Source: Clostridiales bacterium (GTDB taxonomy: Bacteria; Bacillota; Clostridia; TANB77; CAG-508). Taken from it: a stretch of 64,000 nucleotides of DNA. Where the stretch lies: positions 74,064 through 138,063 of the forward strand of contig DQFO01000008.1 of assembly GCA_003525075.1 (NCBI GenBank). The letters run 5' to 3'. The position numbers and the translations under genes are program-made. The notes beneath the pieces were generated by a model that searched no databases, was not told the DNA's origin, and saw only the letters and a program-made list of their open reading frames with translations. Below are positions 42,129 through 50,960 of this stretch, one piece after another; position 1 is the first letter of the stretch, and every line of letters begins with the position of its first letter.

Positions 42129-44129
42129 TTATTTACACATTTCTTCAAATTCATTTTCACTAATAATTTGTACTCCTAAACTTTGTGCTTTTGTAAGTTT
42201 ACTTCCTGCCTCTTCTCCAGCTAATAAATAGGTTGTTTTTTTAGATACAGAACTTGATGTTTTTCCTCCAAATTTTTCTATAATATTTGATGCTTCCTCT
42301 CTTGAATATTTTTCAAGTGAACCTGTTAATACAAAAGTTTTTCCTGCAAATCTGTCATCTTCATTTTCTTCTTTTTGCCTTTCCATATTTACTCCTGCAT
42401 CTTTTAGTCTTTTCAACAAGTCTTTTGTTTGTTCTTGAGAGAAAAATTCATTTATACTATTTGCTACAATTGGTCCAACTTCATCTACTTGACTTAAATC
42501 TTCAATTGATGCATTTGATAAATTATCCATATTTTCATATGTTTTAGCTAATACTTTAGCAGCTTTTACTCCTACATGCCTTATACCCAATGCTGTTATT
42601 AATCTATATAAATCATTTTGCTTGCTTATATTTATACTATCTATTAGATTTTGAGCGAACTTTTTGCCATTTTTCTTTAATGATGCTATATCTTCAAATT
42701 TCAAATCATATATATCTGCAATATTTGAAATCATTTTCTTTTCAAGTAATATTCCTATAATATTTTCACCTAGTCCATCTATATTCATTGCTTCTCTTGA
42801 TACGAAATGCACTAAATTTCTATATAATTTTGCTGGACATTCTATTCCTGTACATCTTACTGCAGACTCTCCTTCTTCTCTTACTGTTTCTGCACCACAT
42901 ACTGGGCAATGTGTTGGCATGACAAATTCTTTTTCTGTTCCATCTCTTCTTTCTACAACTGCTCGTACTATTTCTGGTATTACATCACCTGCTTTTTGTA
43001 TTATAACTCTATCACCTATTTTTAATCCTTTTTCTTTAACAAAATCTTCATTGTGTAATGTTGTTTTAGATATAAGTGATCCAGCAACTCTTACTGGTTC
43101 TAGTATTGCAAGTGGTGTTATTACTCCTGTTCTTCCTACTTGAAATTCTATATCTTTTAAAATTGTTTCTTTTTGTTCTGGTGGATATTTATATGCAATT
43201 GCCCATTTTGGAACTTTAGATGTTGTTCCTAAAATTGTTCTTAATTTTAAATTGTCTACTTTAACAACTGCTCCATCTATTCCAAAAGTTAATTGTTCTC
43301 TATCTTCTCCGATTTTATTTATTGCTTTCTTTACTTCTTCAACATTTGAACATGGTATACGAACAGGATTTACATTAAATCCTAATTTTTCTAAATATTC
43401 TAATTCTTCAAAATGTGAATTAAATTCTTTTCCTTCTATTTTTTGAACATTAAATATATAAATATCTAATGGTCTTTTCTTTGTTATATTACTATCTAAT
43501 TGTCTTAATGAACCAGCTGCTGCATTTCTTGCATTTGCAAATAATTCTTCTTCATTTTCTTCTCTTTCTTGATTCATTCTTTCAAATTCTTTTTTAGATA
43601 TAAATACTTCTCCTCTAACTGTTATATTTATTTTTTCTGGTAATTCTTGAGGTATTGTTTTTATAGTTTTCAAGTTTTCTGTTACATCTTCTCCAACTAG
43701 TCCATTTCCTCTAGTTGCTCCTCTTACAAGTTTTCCATCTTTATATTCTAATGCTGATGATAAACCATCTATTTTTGTTTCAACAACATATTTTACTTCA
43801 TCTATTCCATTTTCACTTGCTACTTTTTTTACTCTTTCATCAAATGCTTCAATTTCTTCAAAATTAAATACATCTTGTAAACTTTGAAGTGGTACTTCAT
43901 GTTCTACCTTAGTAAATCCTTCTTTTACATGTCCTCCTACTTTTTGTGTTAATGAATCTTTGGTTATAAATTCTGGATTTTGACTTTCTAATGTTCTTAA
44001 TTCTAACATCATCATATCATATTCAAAATCAGTTATTTCTGGATTATCATCATCATAATATTTTTGGGCATAATATTCTGTTTTTTTTCTAAGTTCTTCT
44101 ATTCTTTCTTTTGCTTGTTTTTTATCCAT
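42129..44129 (-). CDS. ligA: NAD-dependent DNA ligase LigA
   Basis: Seals nicks in replication and repair. 666 aa, full length. The adenylation domain carries the catalytic Lys in VETKIDGLS (about 115), and GGHVKEGFTKVEHEVPLQSLQD before it. The OB fold, a four-Cys zinc finger (CPVCG...CTGIECP), helix-hairpin-helix repeats (DIASLKKNGKKFAQNL, LGIRHVG, DEVGPIVANSI) and a C-terminal BRCT domain (about 590-666) are all present. ATG 44129 follows AGGAGG. pcrA and other usual neighbours are not here. Confidence 0.97.
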   Translation of the reverse strand: MDKKQAKERIEELRKKTEYYAQKYYDDDNPEITDFEYDMMMLELRTLESQNPEFITKDSLTQKVGGHVKEGFTKVEHEVPLQSLQDVFNFEEIEAFDERVKKVASENGIDEVKYVVETKIDGLSSALEYKDGKLVRGATRGNGLVGEDVTENLKTIKTIPQELPEKINITVRGEVFISKKEFERMNQEREENEEELFANARNAAAGSLRQLDSNITKKRPLDIYIFNVQKIEGKEFNSHFEELEYLEKLGFNVNPVRIPCSNVEEVKKAINKIGEDREQLTFGIDGAVVKVDNLKLRTILGTTSKVPKWAIAYKYPPEQKETILKDIEFQVGRTGVITPLAILEPVRVAGSLISKTTLHNEDFVKEKGLKIGDRVIIQKAGDVIPEIVRAVVERRDGTEKEFVMPTHCPVCGAETVREEGESAVRCTGIECPAKLYRNLVHFVSREAMNIDGLGENIIGILLEKKMISNIADIYDLKFEDIASLKKNGKKFAQNLIDSINISKQNDLYRLITALGIRHVGVKAAKVLAKTYENMDNLSNASIEDLSQVDEVGPIVANSINEFFSQEQTKDLLKRLKDAGVNMERQKEENEDDRFAGKTFVLTGSLEKYSREEASNIIEKFGGKTSSSVSKKTTYLLAGEEAGSKLTKAQSLGVQIISENEFEEMCK

Positions 44130-44212
44130 GTCTTCAATTTTCCTCCTAATGTAAAATTTTCATTTTGATTATATCATTGTTAATGAAAAAATTCTATATT
44201 AGTGCAAAAAAA

Positions 44213-44236
44213 TAAGATAGAATTTTTTCTATCTTA
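44213..44236 (-). terminator. Intrinsic terminator of the sortase gene
   Basis: TAAGATAGAA with TTCTATCTTA, a 10-bp stem and 4-nt loop, with T6 after it on the minus strand. Confidence 0.8.
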
Positions 44237-44249
44237 CTTTTTTTATTAT

Positions 44250-44969
44250 TTATGCATCTGCTTTTGCTAAAATAATTAAACGTGCTTTACTATCATCTGT
44301 ACATGTTGTTAATGATATTTCTACAGCTCCTTGTGTATCTCTTGTCATATATTCTGTATCTGTATCATCTGTTTCAAATTTATCATAAATTGTATATGTC
44401 ATTCTCTTTCCATCTAAATCTGTAACATAAATTTTATCTCCAATATTTAATTTTTTATTATTTGAGAAAAAGTTACTATTTCTATAATTATGTCCAGCAA
44501 TTACTGTATTTCCTGGTTTATTTATTCCACTTCCTTGAGTATTTTGTTCTCCTGTTGTTGAATATACAACACATACTGCTGTTTCTAATGATGATTTAGA
44601 ATATTCTGAGTATGATATTATTGGACTTTTTAAACCTGTTGTTGGTATTTCGATTTTTCCTGCTGTTAAAAATCCATTATATTTCATTCCTTCTCCAGAA
44701 CTTGTATTTGTTCCAGTTGATGTTGAGTCTGTTGTTGGTGTTTCAATTGGATCTGTTATTGGATTATCATCAATTTTTGTATCTGTTGTTTCTTCTTTTT
44801 TAGTATTTTGACTTATGTTTTCACTCCAAGAATCTGCAAAATCTTCTGCTTCTTTCTTGCTATTTTCACTTGCTATAAATTTATATCCTAAAAATCCTAT
44901 TATTCCTACTATTGCAATTATAATTATTACTAATAATACTGTTAAAAAAGCACTATATTTACTATTCAT
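44250..44969 (-). CDS. srtD: Sortase, probably class D-like
   Basis: Transpeptidase that joins LPxTG-type proteins to the wall. 239 aa. N-terminal TM anchor (FLTVLLVIIIIAIVGIIGFLGYKF), then a low-complexity Thr/Ser/Pro linker (about 50-95). The catalytic beta-barrel has His in VIAGHNYR, Cys in EISLTTCTDD and Arg in KARLIIL. The sequence around the Cys, TLTTC-like, suits class D or E more than class A. ATG 44969 follows AAAGGG by about 10 nt. The likely substrate in this window is the LPKAG protein at 5390-6646; that link is inferred. Confidence 0.88.
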   Translation of the reverse strand: MNSKYSAFLTVLLVIIIIAIVGIIGFLGYKFIASENSKKEAEDFADSWSENISQNTKKEETTDTKIDDNPITDPIETPTTDSTSTGTNTSSGEGMKYNGFLTAGKIEIPTTGLKSPIISYSEYSKSSLETAVCVVYSTTGEQNTQGSGINKPGNTVIAGHNYRNSNFFSNNKKLNIGDKIYVTDLDGKRMTYTIYDKFETDDTDTEYMTRDTQGAVEISLTTCTDDSKARLIILAKADA

Positions 44970-45076
44970 AATTATCATCCCTTTCAATAATATTTTTTAT
45001 TATACGTTTTCTCTTTAAAAACCTATACTTTAATTATATCATATTTTCTAAAAAAAAGATAGCTATTTTTGTAAAT

Positions 45077-45424
45077 TTATACTATTTTTTCTCCAAGTTT
45101 TTTACCAGCTAATAGGTGAAAGTGTAAGTGTCCTACTTCTTGACCTCCATCTTCACCACAATTTACAATTACTCTATATCCTTTTTCTTTGAAGCCTTGC
45201 TTTTCGGCAATTTCATTGATAACTTTGTATATTTTTGAAATTATTTTTTCATCTCCATCTTCCATTGTTGCAAGTGATGTTATATGTTTTTTTGGAATTA
45301 CTAATACATGTATTGGTGCTGCTGGATTTATGTCTTTAAATGCTAATACCTCTTCATCTTCATATACTTTACTTGATGGTATTTCTCCTTTTATAATTCT
45401 GCAAAATAAACAATTTTCTTCCAT
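45077..45424 (-). CDS. hinT: HIT family nucleotide hydrolase (HinT-like)
   Basis: Histidine-triad protein that hydrolyses purine nucleoside phosphoramidates. 115 aa. The zinc-type N-terminus CLFCRIIKGEIPS and the triad HLHFHLLAG are clear; the NPAAPIHVLVIPKKH segment is typical. It lies between alaS and the sortase gene. A 91-nt palindromic element sits directly upstream of its ribosome binding site. Confidence 0.96.
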   Translation of the reverse strand: MEENCLFCRIIKGEIPSSKVYEDEEVLAFKDINPAAPIHVLVIPKKHITSLATMEDGDEKIISKIYKVINEIAEKQGFKEKGYRVIVNCGEDGGQEVGHLHFHLLAGKKLGEKIV

Positions 45425-45453
45425 ATTTAATCTCCTTCTAATTAAATTTTATT

Positions 45454-45544
45454 ATTTTGAAAAATATAACTATTGAATAAAGCAAAGACCTGTAGGTATG
45501 ACCCTAGCTATATTTTTGCTATGAAATAGTTATATTTTCAAAAT
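45454..45544. repeat. 91-nt palindromic structured element between alaS and hinT
   Basis: A 20-bp stem (45454-45474 with 45525-45544, one bulged base) encloses an internal loop, an AGCAAA/TTTGCT stem and an apical loop with CCTGTAGG and GACCCTAG. It is more GC-rich than its surroundings. There is no T tract after it, so it is not a simple terminator. It could be a mobile palindromic repeat or an RNA element. No ORF. Confidence 0.6.
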
Positions 45545-45552
45545 ATATTTAT

Positions 45553-47307
45553 TTAATCTAATATAGCCTTAATTCTTCTAATTCCTGAAGAACTTGATTC
45601 TTCTTTCTTTATTTTGAAGTGTCCTAATTCAGATGTATTAGAAACATGAGGTCCTCCACATAATTCAATTGAAACATCACCTATTTTATAAACAGAAACT
45701 ATATCACCATATTTCTCAATAAACATTGCTTCTGCTCCCATTTTTATTGCATCATCTTTTTTCATTTCTAAATGTTCTACTGGAATTGCTTCTGTTATCC
45801 ATTCATTTACTAAGTCTTCTGTTTTTTGTTTTTCTTCATCTGTCATTTTTGCTGGATGTGAAAAGTCAAATCTCATTCTTTCAGCTGTTATATTACTTCC
45901 TCTTTGATGTACATGTGAGCCTAATACTTGTTTTAATGCTGCATTTAATAAATGTGTTGCAGTATGATATTTTGTTTCCATTTCTCCTGTTGATGCTAAT
46001 CCACCTTTGAATTTTTGTTCTGAACCAGCTCTTGATTTTTCTTGGTGTTCTTTAAATAGTTTATCAAATCCTTCTTTATCTATTTTCATTCCATTTTCTG
46101 TAGCTAGCTCTTCTGTAACTTCTGGTGGGAATCCATAAGTATCATATAATCTAAATACAACTTTACCTGGTACTATGTTTTCACCTTGTTCTTTAACTTG
46201 TCCAACTTCTTTTGCAAATTCTTTTTCACCTTTTTCAAGTGTTTTTACAAATTTGTCTTTTTCTTCTAAAATTACATTTTTTATTGTTTCTTTATTTGCT
46301 TCAAGTGCTGGATACATTTCTTTTAAGTTTTCAACATTTATATCTATTAGTGTTGATAATTCATCTAATGATATTTGAAGTTTATTCATATGTCTTACCA
46401 TTCTACGAATTAATCTTCTTAATATATATCCTCTGTCAACATTGCTTGGTCTTCCACCATCACATATTATCATCATACTTGAACGTAAATGTTCTGCTAC
46501 AATTCTTCTGCTTGCTATATTATCTACTTTTTGTAACTCTACTAGTTTTTCCATAATTGGTGCAAATAATTCTGTTTCAAATGGTGTTTCTTTTCCTTCT
46601 AATAACATCGTCATTCTTTCTAGTCCTAAACCTGTATCAACATTGTGTTGTTTTAGTTTTGAATATTTACCATTTTCATCTTTATAGAATTCCATAAATA
46701 CATTATTCCAAATTTCAACATATTTACCACATCCACATGATGGATTACATTCTGGTGAACATTTTGGCTTTCCTGTATCATAAAACATTTCTGTATCTGG
46801 TCCACATGGTCCTGTTTCACCTGCTATCCACCAGTTATCATCTTTTCCAAAATAATATATTCTTTCTTCTGGAATTCCTGCTTTTTTCCAACATGATGCT
46901 GTTACTTCATCTCTTGCACAATCTTCATCTCCAGCAAAACATGTTACTGATAATTTTTCAACTGGTATTCCTAATTCTTTTGTTAAGAAGTCATAACTCA
47001 TTTGAATTGATTCTTCTTTAAAATAGTCTCCTAATGACCAATTTCCTAGCATTTCAAAATATGTTAAATGTCTATTATCTCCAACTTCATCAATATCATT
47101 TGTTCTTACACATTTTTGATAATCTGTAAGTCTTGTTCCTGCTGGATGTGGTTCTCCTAATAAATATGGTACTAATGGTTGCATTCCAGCTGTTGTAAAT
47201 AATACTGATGGATCATTTTCTGGTATTAATGGTGCTGATGGTATTACAACATGTCCATGATTTTTAAAAAAGTTTAAATATTTATTTCTTATTTCTATTG
47301 CTTTCAT
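45553..47307 (-). CDS. alaS: Alanyl-tRNA synthetase, short form
   Basis: Charges tRNA-Ala and clears mischarged Ser/Gly. 584 aa, against about 870 in most bacteria. The aminoacylation domain is complete (FTTAGMQPLVPYL, MLGNWSLGDYF, VDTGLGLERM). Cys-rich CSPECNPSCGCG is seen near 183. The editing site is present: HxxxH at 448-452 (HTATH) and CxxxH at 550-554 (CGGPH). The C-Ala dimerisation domain is missing, and the linker before the editing site is short. The stop lies before a 128-nt gap, so no lost 3' part fits. Its promoter is at 47348-47376. Confidence 0.93.
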   Translation of the reverse strand: MKAIEIRNKYLNFFKNHGHVVIPSAPLIPENDPSVLFTTAGMQPLVPYLLGEPHPAGTRLTDYQKCVRTNDIDEVGDNRHLTYFEMLGNWSLGDYFKEESIQMSYDFLTKELGIPVEKLSVTCFAGDEDCARDEVTASCWKKAGIPEERIYYFGKDDNWWIAGETGPCGPDTEMFYDTGKPKCSPECNPSCGCGKYVEIWNNVFMEFYKDENGKYSKLKQHNVDTGLGLERMTMLLEGKETPFETELFAPIMEKLVELQKVDNIASRRIVAEHLRSSMMIICDGGRPSNVDRGYILRRLIRRMVRHMNKLQISLDELSTLIDINVENLKEMYPALEANKETIKNVILEEKDKFVKTLEKGEKEFAKEVGQVKEQGENIVPGKVVFRLYDTYGFPPEVTEELATENGMKIDKEGFDKLFKEHQEKSRAGSEQKFKGGLASTGEMETKYHTATHLLNAALKQVLGSHVHQRGSNITAERMRFDFSHPAKMTDEEKQKTEDLVNEWITEAIPVEHLEMKKDDAIKMGAEAMFIEKYGDIVSVYKIGDVSIELCGGPHVSNTSELGHFKIKKEESSSSGIRRIKAILD

Positions 47308-47347
47308 TTTATTTTTCTCCTATCTAATTCCGCTTTTTACGGATTCT

Positions 47348-47376
47348 ATTATACTTTAAAAAGTGTGAAAAATCAA
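47348..47376 (-). promoter_or_regulatory. Sigma-A promoter of alaS
   Basis: Minus strand: TTGATT (47376-47371), 17-nt spacer, TATAAT (47353-47348), 40 nt before the start. Too little leader is left for a T-box. Confidence 0.75.
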
Positions 47377-47406
47377 TACTTTGATTCTATTTTATCATTC
47401 TATCTC

Positions 47407-48093
47407 TTATATACTAACATCTCTTAAAATACACCAAGTTCCATTACTTTCTGGTAAACATTTAAATGTCATTTCTTCTTTTGTTATTGGATGTTCTATT
47501 GTAAGTTCATAAGCCCATAATGCTATTTGTTTTCCTTGTCCTCTTGTTCCATATTTTTGATCTCCAAATATGCTATGTCCTGCATGTGATAATTGTACTC
47601 TTATTTGGTGATGTCTGCCTGTATGCAAATTTACTCTTACTAATGATAAATTTTTCACTTCATTATATGCTAAAACTTCATAGTCTAGTTTAGCTAATTT
47701 AGCATTTTTCTTATCTTTATTTACAACTTTACTTATATTATTTCTTTCATCTTTATATAAATAATCTTCTAAAATACCTTTGCTTTGTTCAAATCTTCCA
47801 TCTACAACAGCTAAATATTTCTTTTTAAATATTTTTTCTCTTACTTGATCACTTAATCTTGATGCCGCTTTTGATGTTTTCGCAAATACCATGACTCCAC
47901 CAACAGGTCTATCTAATCTATGAACTAATCCTAAGTAAACATTTCCTGGTTTATTATATTTTTCTTTTATATATTCTTTTATAATTGTAAGCATATCTAT
48001 ATCTTCAGTTTTGTCTGCTTGTGATGGAATATTTGGTTGTTTTTCTACAACTATTATGTGATTATCCTCATATATTACATTTAATTTATTCAT
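47407..48093 (-). CDS. RluA-family pseudouridine synthase
   Basis: Isomerises uridine in rRNA or tRNA. 228 aa. The catalytic Asp is in LVHRLDRPVGG; other family motifs are NLHTGRHHQIRVQL and HSIFGDQKYG. ATG 48093 follows GGGAG by 7 nt; longer in-frame readings run back into the methyltransferase gene and are rejected. It overlaps the ribosome-binding region of the upstream gene (1 bp gap), so the two are coupled. The RNA target is unknown. Confidence 0.94.
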   Translation of the reverse strand: MNKLNVIYEDNHIIVVEKQPNIPSQADKTEDIDMLTIIKEYIKEKYNKPGNVYLGLVHRLDRPVGGVMVFAKTSKAASRLSDQVREKIFKKKYLAVVDGRFEQSKGILEDYLYKDERNNISKVVNKDKKNAKLAKLDYEVLAYNEVKNLSLVRVNLHTGRHHQIRVQLSHAGHSIFGDQKYGTRGQGKQIALWAYELTIEHPITKEEMTFKCLPESNGTWCILRDVSI

Positions 48094-48094
48094 A

Positions 48095-48958
48095 TTAATT
48101 CTCCCAACGACCATATATTCCACAAGGCAACACCAATTTTGAATTTTCCATTGGCAATCCAATTTCTCCTGAAGAAACTTTTCCATTATGTTCTTTATTA
48201 ACAGTTAAATTTAATATATTTTCTAGAACTTTACTTGAAATTCCCGTAGTATATGAATTTATCAAGAAAAATAATGGATTATCTGATAATACATTTGTAC
48301 ATAATTCTACTAAATCATAAATATTATTTTCAAATTGCCAAACTTCTCCATTTGCCCCTCTTCCATATGATGGTGGATCCATTATTATTGCATCATATTT
48401 ATTGCCTCTACGTATTTCACGATTAACAAATTTTACAACATCATCTATTATATATCTTACTGGTCTTTCTACTAAACCTGATGATGTTATATTTTCTTTT
48501 GCCCATGTTACCATTCCTTTTGAACTATCAACATGACAAACTGATGCACCAGCAGATGCACATGCTACTGTTGCCCCTCCAGTATATGCAAATAAGTTTA
48601 ATACTTTTATTTCTCTTTTCGCATTTTTGATTTTATCCATCATCCAATCCCAATTTACAGCTTGTTCTGGGAATAATCCTGTATGTTTAAATCCCATTGG
48701 CTTTATATTAAATGTTAAATCTTTATATTTTATTTGCCATTGTTGTGGCATTTTTTTATTGTATTCCCAAGTTCCTCCACCTGTTTTACTTCTATGATAT
48801 GTTGCATTTATATTTTTCCATTTTTCTGGGTATGATTTATCTTTCCATATTATTTGTGGGTCTGGTCTTGATAATATTACATCTCCCCATTTTTCTAATT
48901 TTTGTCCATCTGCCATGTCCAATATTTTATAATCATTCCAATTATTTGCTATATTCAT
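48095..48958 (-). CDS. Class I SAM-dependent methyltransferase (RlmI/RlmK-like)
   Basis: Probable rRNA methyltransferase of 287 aa. The SAM-binding loop is VLNLFAYTGGATVACASAGA (about 117-135); the acidic tip is VDSS; motif IV is IIMDPPSYGRG, a DPPxY motif seen in m5C and m6A/m2G rRNA enzymes. Ahead of it, an N-terminal segment (about 1-100) is of mixed strand type. ATG 48958 follows AAGGAG. Paired in an operon with a pseudouridine synthase, which supports RNA modification. Confidence 0.88.
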   Translation of the reverse strand: MNIANNWNDYKILDMADGQKLEKWGDVILSRPDPQIIWKDKSYPEKWKNINATYHRSKTGGGTWEYNKKMPQQWQIKYKDLTFNIKPMGFKHTGLFPEQAVNWDWMMDKIKNAKREIKVLNLFAYTGGATVACASAGASVCHVDSSKGMVTWAKENITSSGLVERPVRYIIDDVVKFVNREIRRGNKYDAIIMDPPSYGRGANGEVWQFENNIYDLVELCTNVLSDNPLFFLINSYTTGISSKVLENILNLTVNKEHNGKVSSGEIGLPMENSKLVLPCGIYGRWEN

Positions 48959-49012
48959 ATCTTTTCTCCTTTTCACACGAATTATTATACAACATTTCTA
49001 TATTTTTTTCAA

Positions 49013-49147
49013 CAAGAACCAAGCGACGTAGTCGCCCTTTGTTCTCGCCAGATTTGAGTTTTCGACTAAAAGGAGAAAATCTCAAAGGGCTAGCGATTGT
49101 AGCTTTTATATACTAGGAAGTTCGTAGAACTTTCCTAGTATATAAAA
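49013..49147. repeat. Structured intergenic element with competing stems and large hairpin
   Basis: No ORF supported. Elements in order: GCGAC-GTA-GTCGC hairpin (49023-49035); GCCCTTTG (49034-49041) complementary to CAAAGGGC (49083-49090); TTTGAG (49053-49058) complementary to CTCAAA (49081-49086). The last two pairings exclude each other. Then GCTA-N7-TAGC, and a 19-bp hairpin with GTA loop and one bulge (49105-49146). GC content exceeds the surroundings. It could be a dispersed palindromic repeat or an RNA element. Confidence 0.6.
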
Positions 49148-49156
49148 AACACACAA

Positions 49157-49570
49157 CTAATTAGTGTGCTTTCTTCTAAAAAATCCCAATATTTTCTTTA
49201 TAAAATTTAATACCTTATTTTCTTTATAAATAACTAATTGATTTTCAATTTGAGGATTTTTCACTTCTTTAATATTATTTTCATTTTCAATTTTTTCATA
49301 AGTATTATCATTTTCAAACATATCTCTAAATTTTTCCTGTTGTTCTTTATTTGAAAAATATTTATAGTTAATTATTTGTAAAAATGCCTTTGTTTCATTT
49401 TTCAAATCTTGTTCAGCTAAACTTTTATCAGTTGTAAGATTTACTTTATAAAATAATGATTTATTATTTTTAAAAAATTCAAATACAGATTGTGGTATTT
49501 TTTCTTTATCTGATGGTTGTAAATTTTCTAATATAAAATCTACTTCTGAACACGCTTCAGCAAATTCCAT
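49157..49570 (-). CDS. Hypothetical 137-aa protein of the patatin cassette
   Basis: No family recognised. Acidic helical N-terminal half (MEFAEACSEVDFILENLQPSDKEKIP) reminiscent of small helical bundle proteins found beside patatin or transglutaminase genes. About 90-115 is Asn/Glu-rich, and the end is basic (KILGFFRRKHTN). It lies 13 bp after the transglutaminase-like gene, in the same direction, so it is the last gene of that operon. Confidence 0.7.
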   Translation of the reverse strand: MEFAEACSEVDFILENLQPSDKEKIPQSVFEFFKNNKSLFYKVNLTTDKSLAEQDLKNETKAFLQIINYKYFSNKEQQEKFRDMFENDNTYEKIENENNIKEVKNPQIENQLVIYKENKVLNFIKKILGFFRRKHTN

Positions 49571-49583
49571 TCTCTTTTCTCCT

Positions 49584-50957
49584 TTATCTTGAGTTATTCT
49601 CTATATTATTATCTTTTTGTTTTTTATTGTTTGGCTCTTCAATTTGATTTTTATGTGATAAATTTCTAGTTTTTTCTTTTATCCATTCGATTGCTTTTTT
49701 TAAAATACTTGTTTTCTCTTGTTCTGGTAACTGAACTGCAACTAAATCACTAGCTTTAAAAAATCTACGATTATATTTAGTAATAGTAGCTTCTTGATCT
49801 ACTGTTCTTTGCATTTGTCTTACTCGTTCGTTTACAAATTCTGAAATAATACTATCTAATGCCATTTCCGAATTTAAATTTTGTAATATATTATCTCTTG
49901 CATTTCCGTCTCTCGTAAAATTCATAGCAATTCCTGTTTTTACATATCTTGTAACTGCCTCTTCAGCATGTATACTTCCATATTTATGTACTGTCTTTAT
50001 TGTTGAATCTCCTAATACATCATATATTCTTCCTTCTGTACAATTCAAGACATAATTTTCAGACATATATTTAATCATATCATCAACTGTAATTTTTTCA
50101 ACTATGTTGTCTCTCGCTCCTTCATCTCTTGTAAACACTCTCACATTTCCTTCTGTTATATATTTTTTTAAACAATTCTTCATATTTTCAATTGTCTTTT
50201 CTGTTCCAAACATTTGTTGACCTTTTTTAAAAGTTTTTTCAAATGCAAAATCCATTGCATTCCTTTTTTCCCATTCTGAAATTTGGCTCTTATCTCTTTT
50301 TTCGTTTGATATATCTATTGCTTCAACATCTTGTTTTCTTAGTAAATTATAATTGTACTTAATTTCATCATTATCTGTTGAATGAAATTTAAAAAAATTA
50401 GAATCTGCACCAAAATATTTAAAATCTTGTGTTCCTCTTTGCAAACCAATAGAATACCATGTTAACTCTATTGGAATTGTTTTATCATATAATTTCAAAA
50501 CATTCCATGCATGTTTTTCTATATCTCCAGGAGTTCCTGCAACCCCTCTCATATAATCACATTGAATTCCTTGTCTATCCATCATTTCTTTAAAAATTAA
50601 TGAATACCCTGCACATATTGCTTTTCCTGTTATTAGTCCTGTTAAATTTGAACAATTTCCACTTACATATTTAGATATGTCATATTCATATTCCATACTT
50701 TTTCCAAGTGTCATAAATATATATTTTGCTTTTTGTATATCATCCCATTTTGGATTAATTCTGCTTTCTATTTTTTTCATTTGTTGAATTATTTGTTTTA
50801 AAGTTTTTGCAGTATATGTTGTTCTTGAAACATATTGATTAGCATTATATTTGCTTTTTCCTTTTAGTCCACCCTCAACTCTAATTAACTCATCATCTCT
50901 TATTTTACTCAAGTCAAATTCTTCTTCTAATTCTTTTGTATTTGCAACTACAATCAT
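49584..50957 (-). CDS. Transglutaminase-like protein
   Basis: 457 aa, cytosolic by sequence (no signal peptide). About residues 60-185 match a transglutaminase/cysteine-protease core: Cys in GKAICAGYSLIF, His in EKHAWNVLKL, and the third position is ELTW where Asp is usual. The later part (about 270-400) has two copies of a segment with FTRDEGARDNI and FTRDGNARDNI. The tail is Lys/Asn/Glu-rich. ATG 50957 follows AAGGAG and is 3 bp after the LRR stop. Protease, cross-linking or deamidation activity are all possible. Confidence 0.78.
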   Translation of the reverse strand: MIVVANTKELEEEFDLSKIRDDELIRVEGGLKGKSKYNANQYVSRTTYTAKTLKQIIQQMKKIESRINPKWDDIQKAKYIFMTLGKSMEYEYDISKYVSGNCSNLTGLITGKAICAGYSLIFKEMMDRQGIQCDYMRGVAGTPGDIEKHAWNVLKLYDKTIPIELTWYSIGLQRGTQDFKYFGADSNFFKFHSTDNDEIKYNYNLLRKQDVEAIDISNEKRDKSQISEWEKRNAMDFAFEKTFKKGQQMFGTEKTIENMKNCLKKYITEGNVRVFTRDEGARDNIVEKITVDDMIKYMSENYVLNCTEGRIYDVLGDSTIKTVHKYGSIHAEEAVTRYVKTGIAMNFTRDGNARDNILQNLNSEMALDSIISEFVNERVRQMQRTVDQEATITKYNRRFFKASDLVAVQLPEQEKTSILKKAIEWIKEKTRNLSHKNQIEEPNNKKQKDNNIENNSR

Positions 50958-50960
50958 TTT

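Noticed and set aside
47308..47406. T-box leader before alaS
   Set aside because: Promoter lies only about 40 nt from the start; no room for a T-box.
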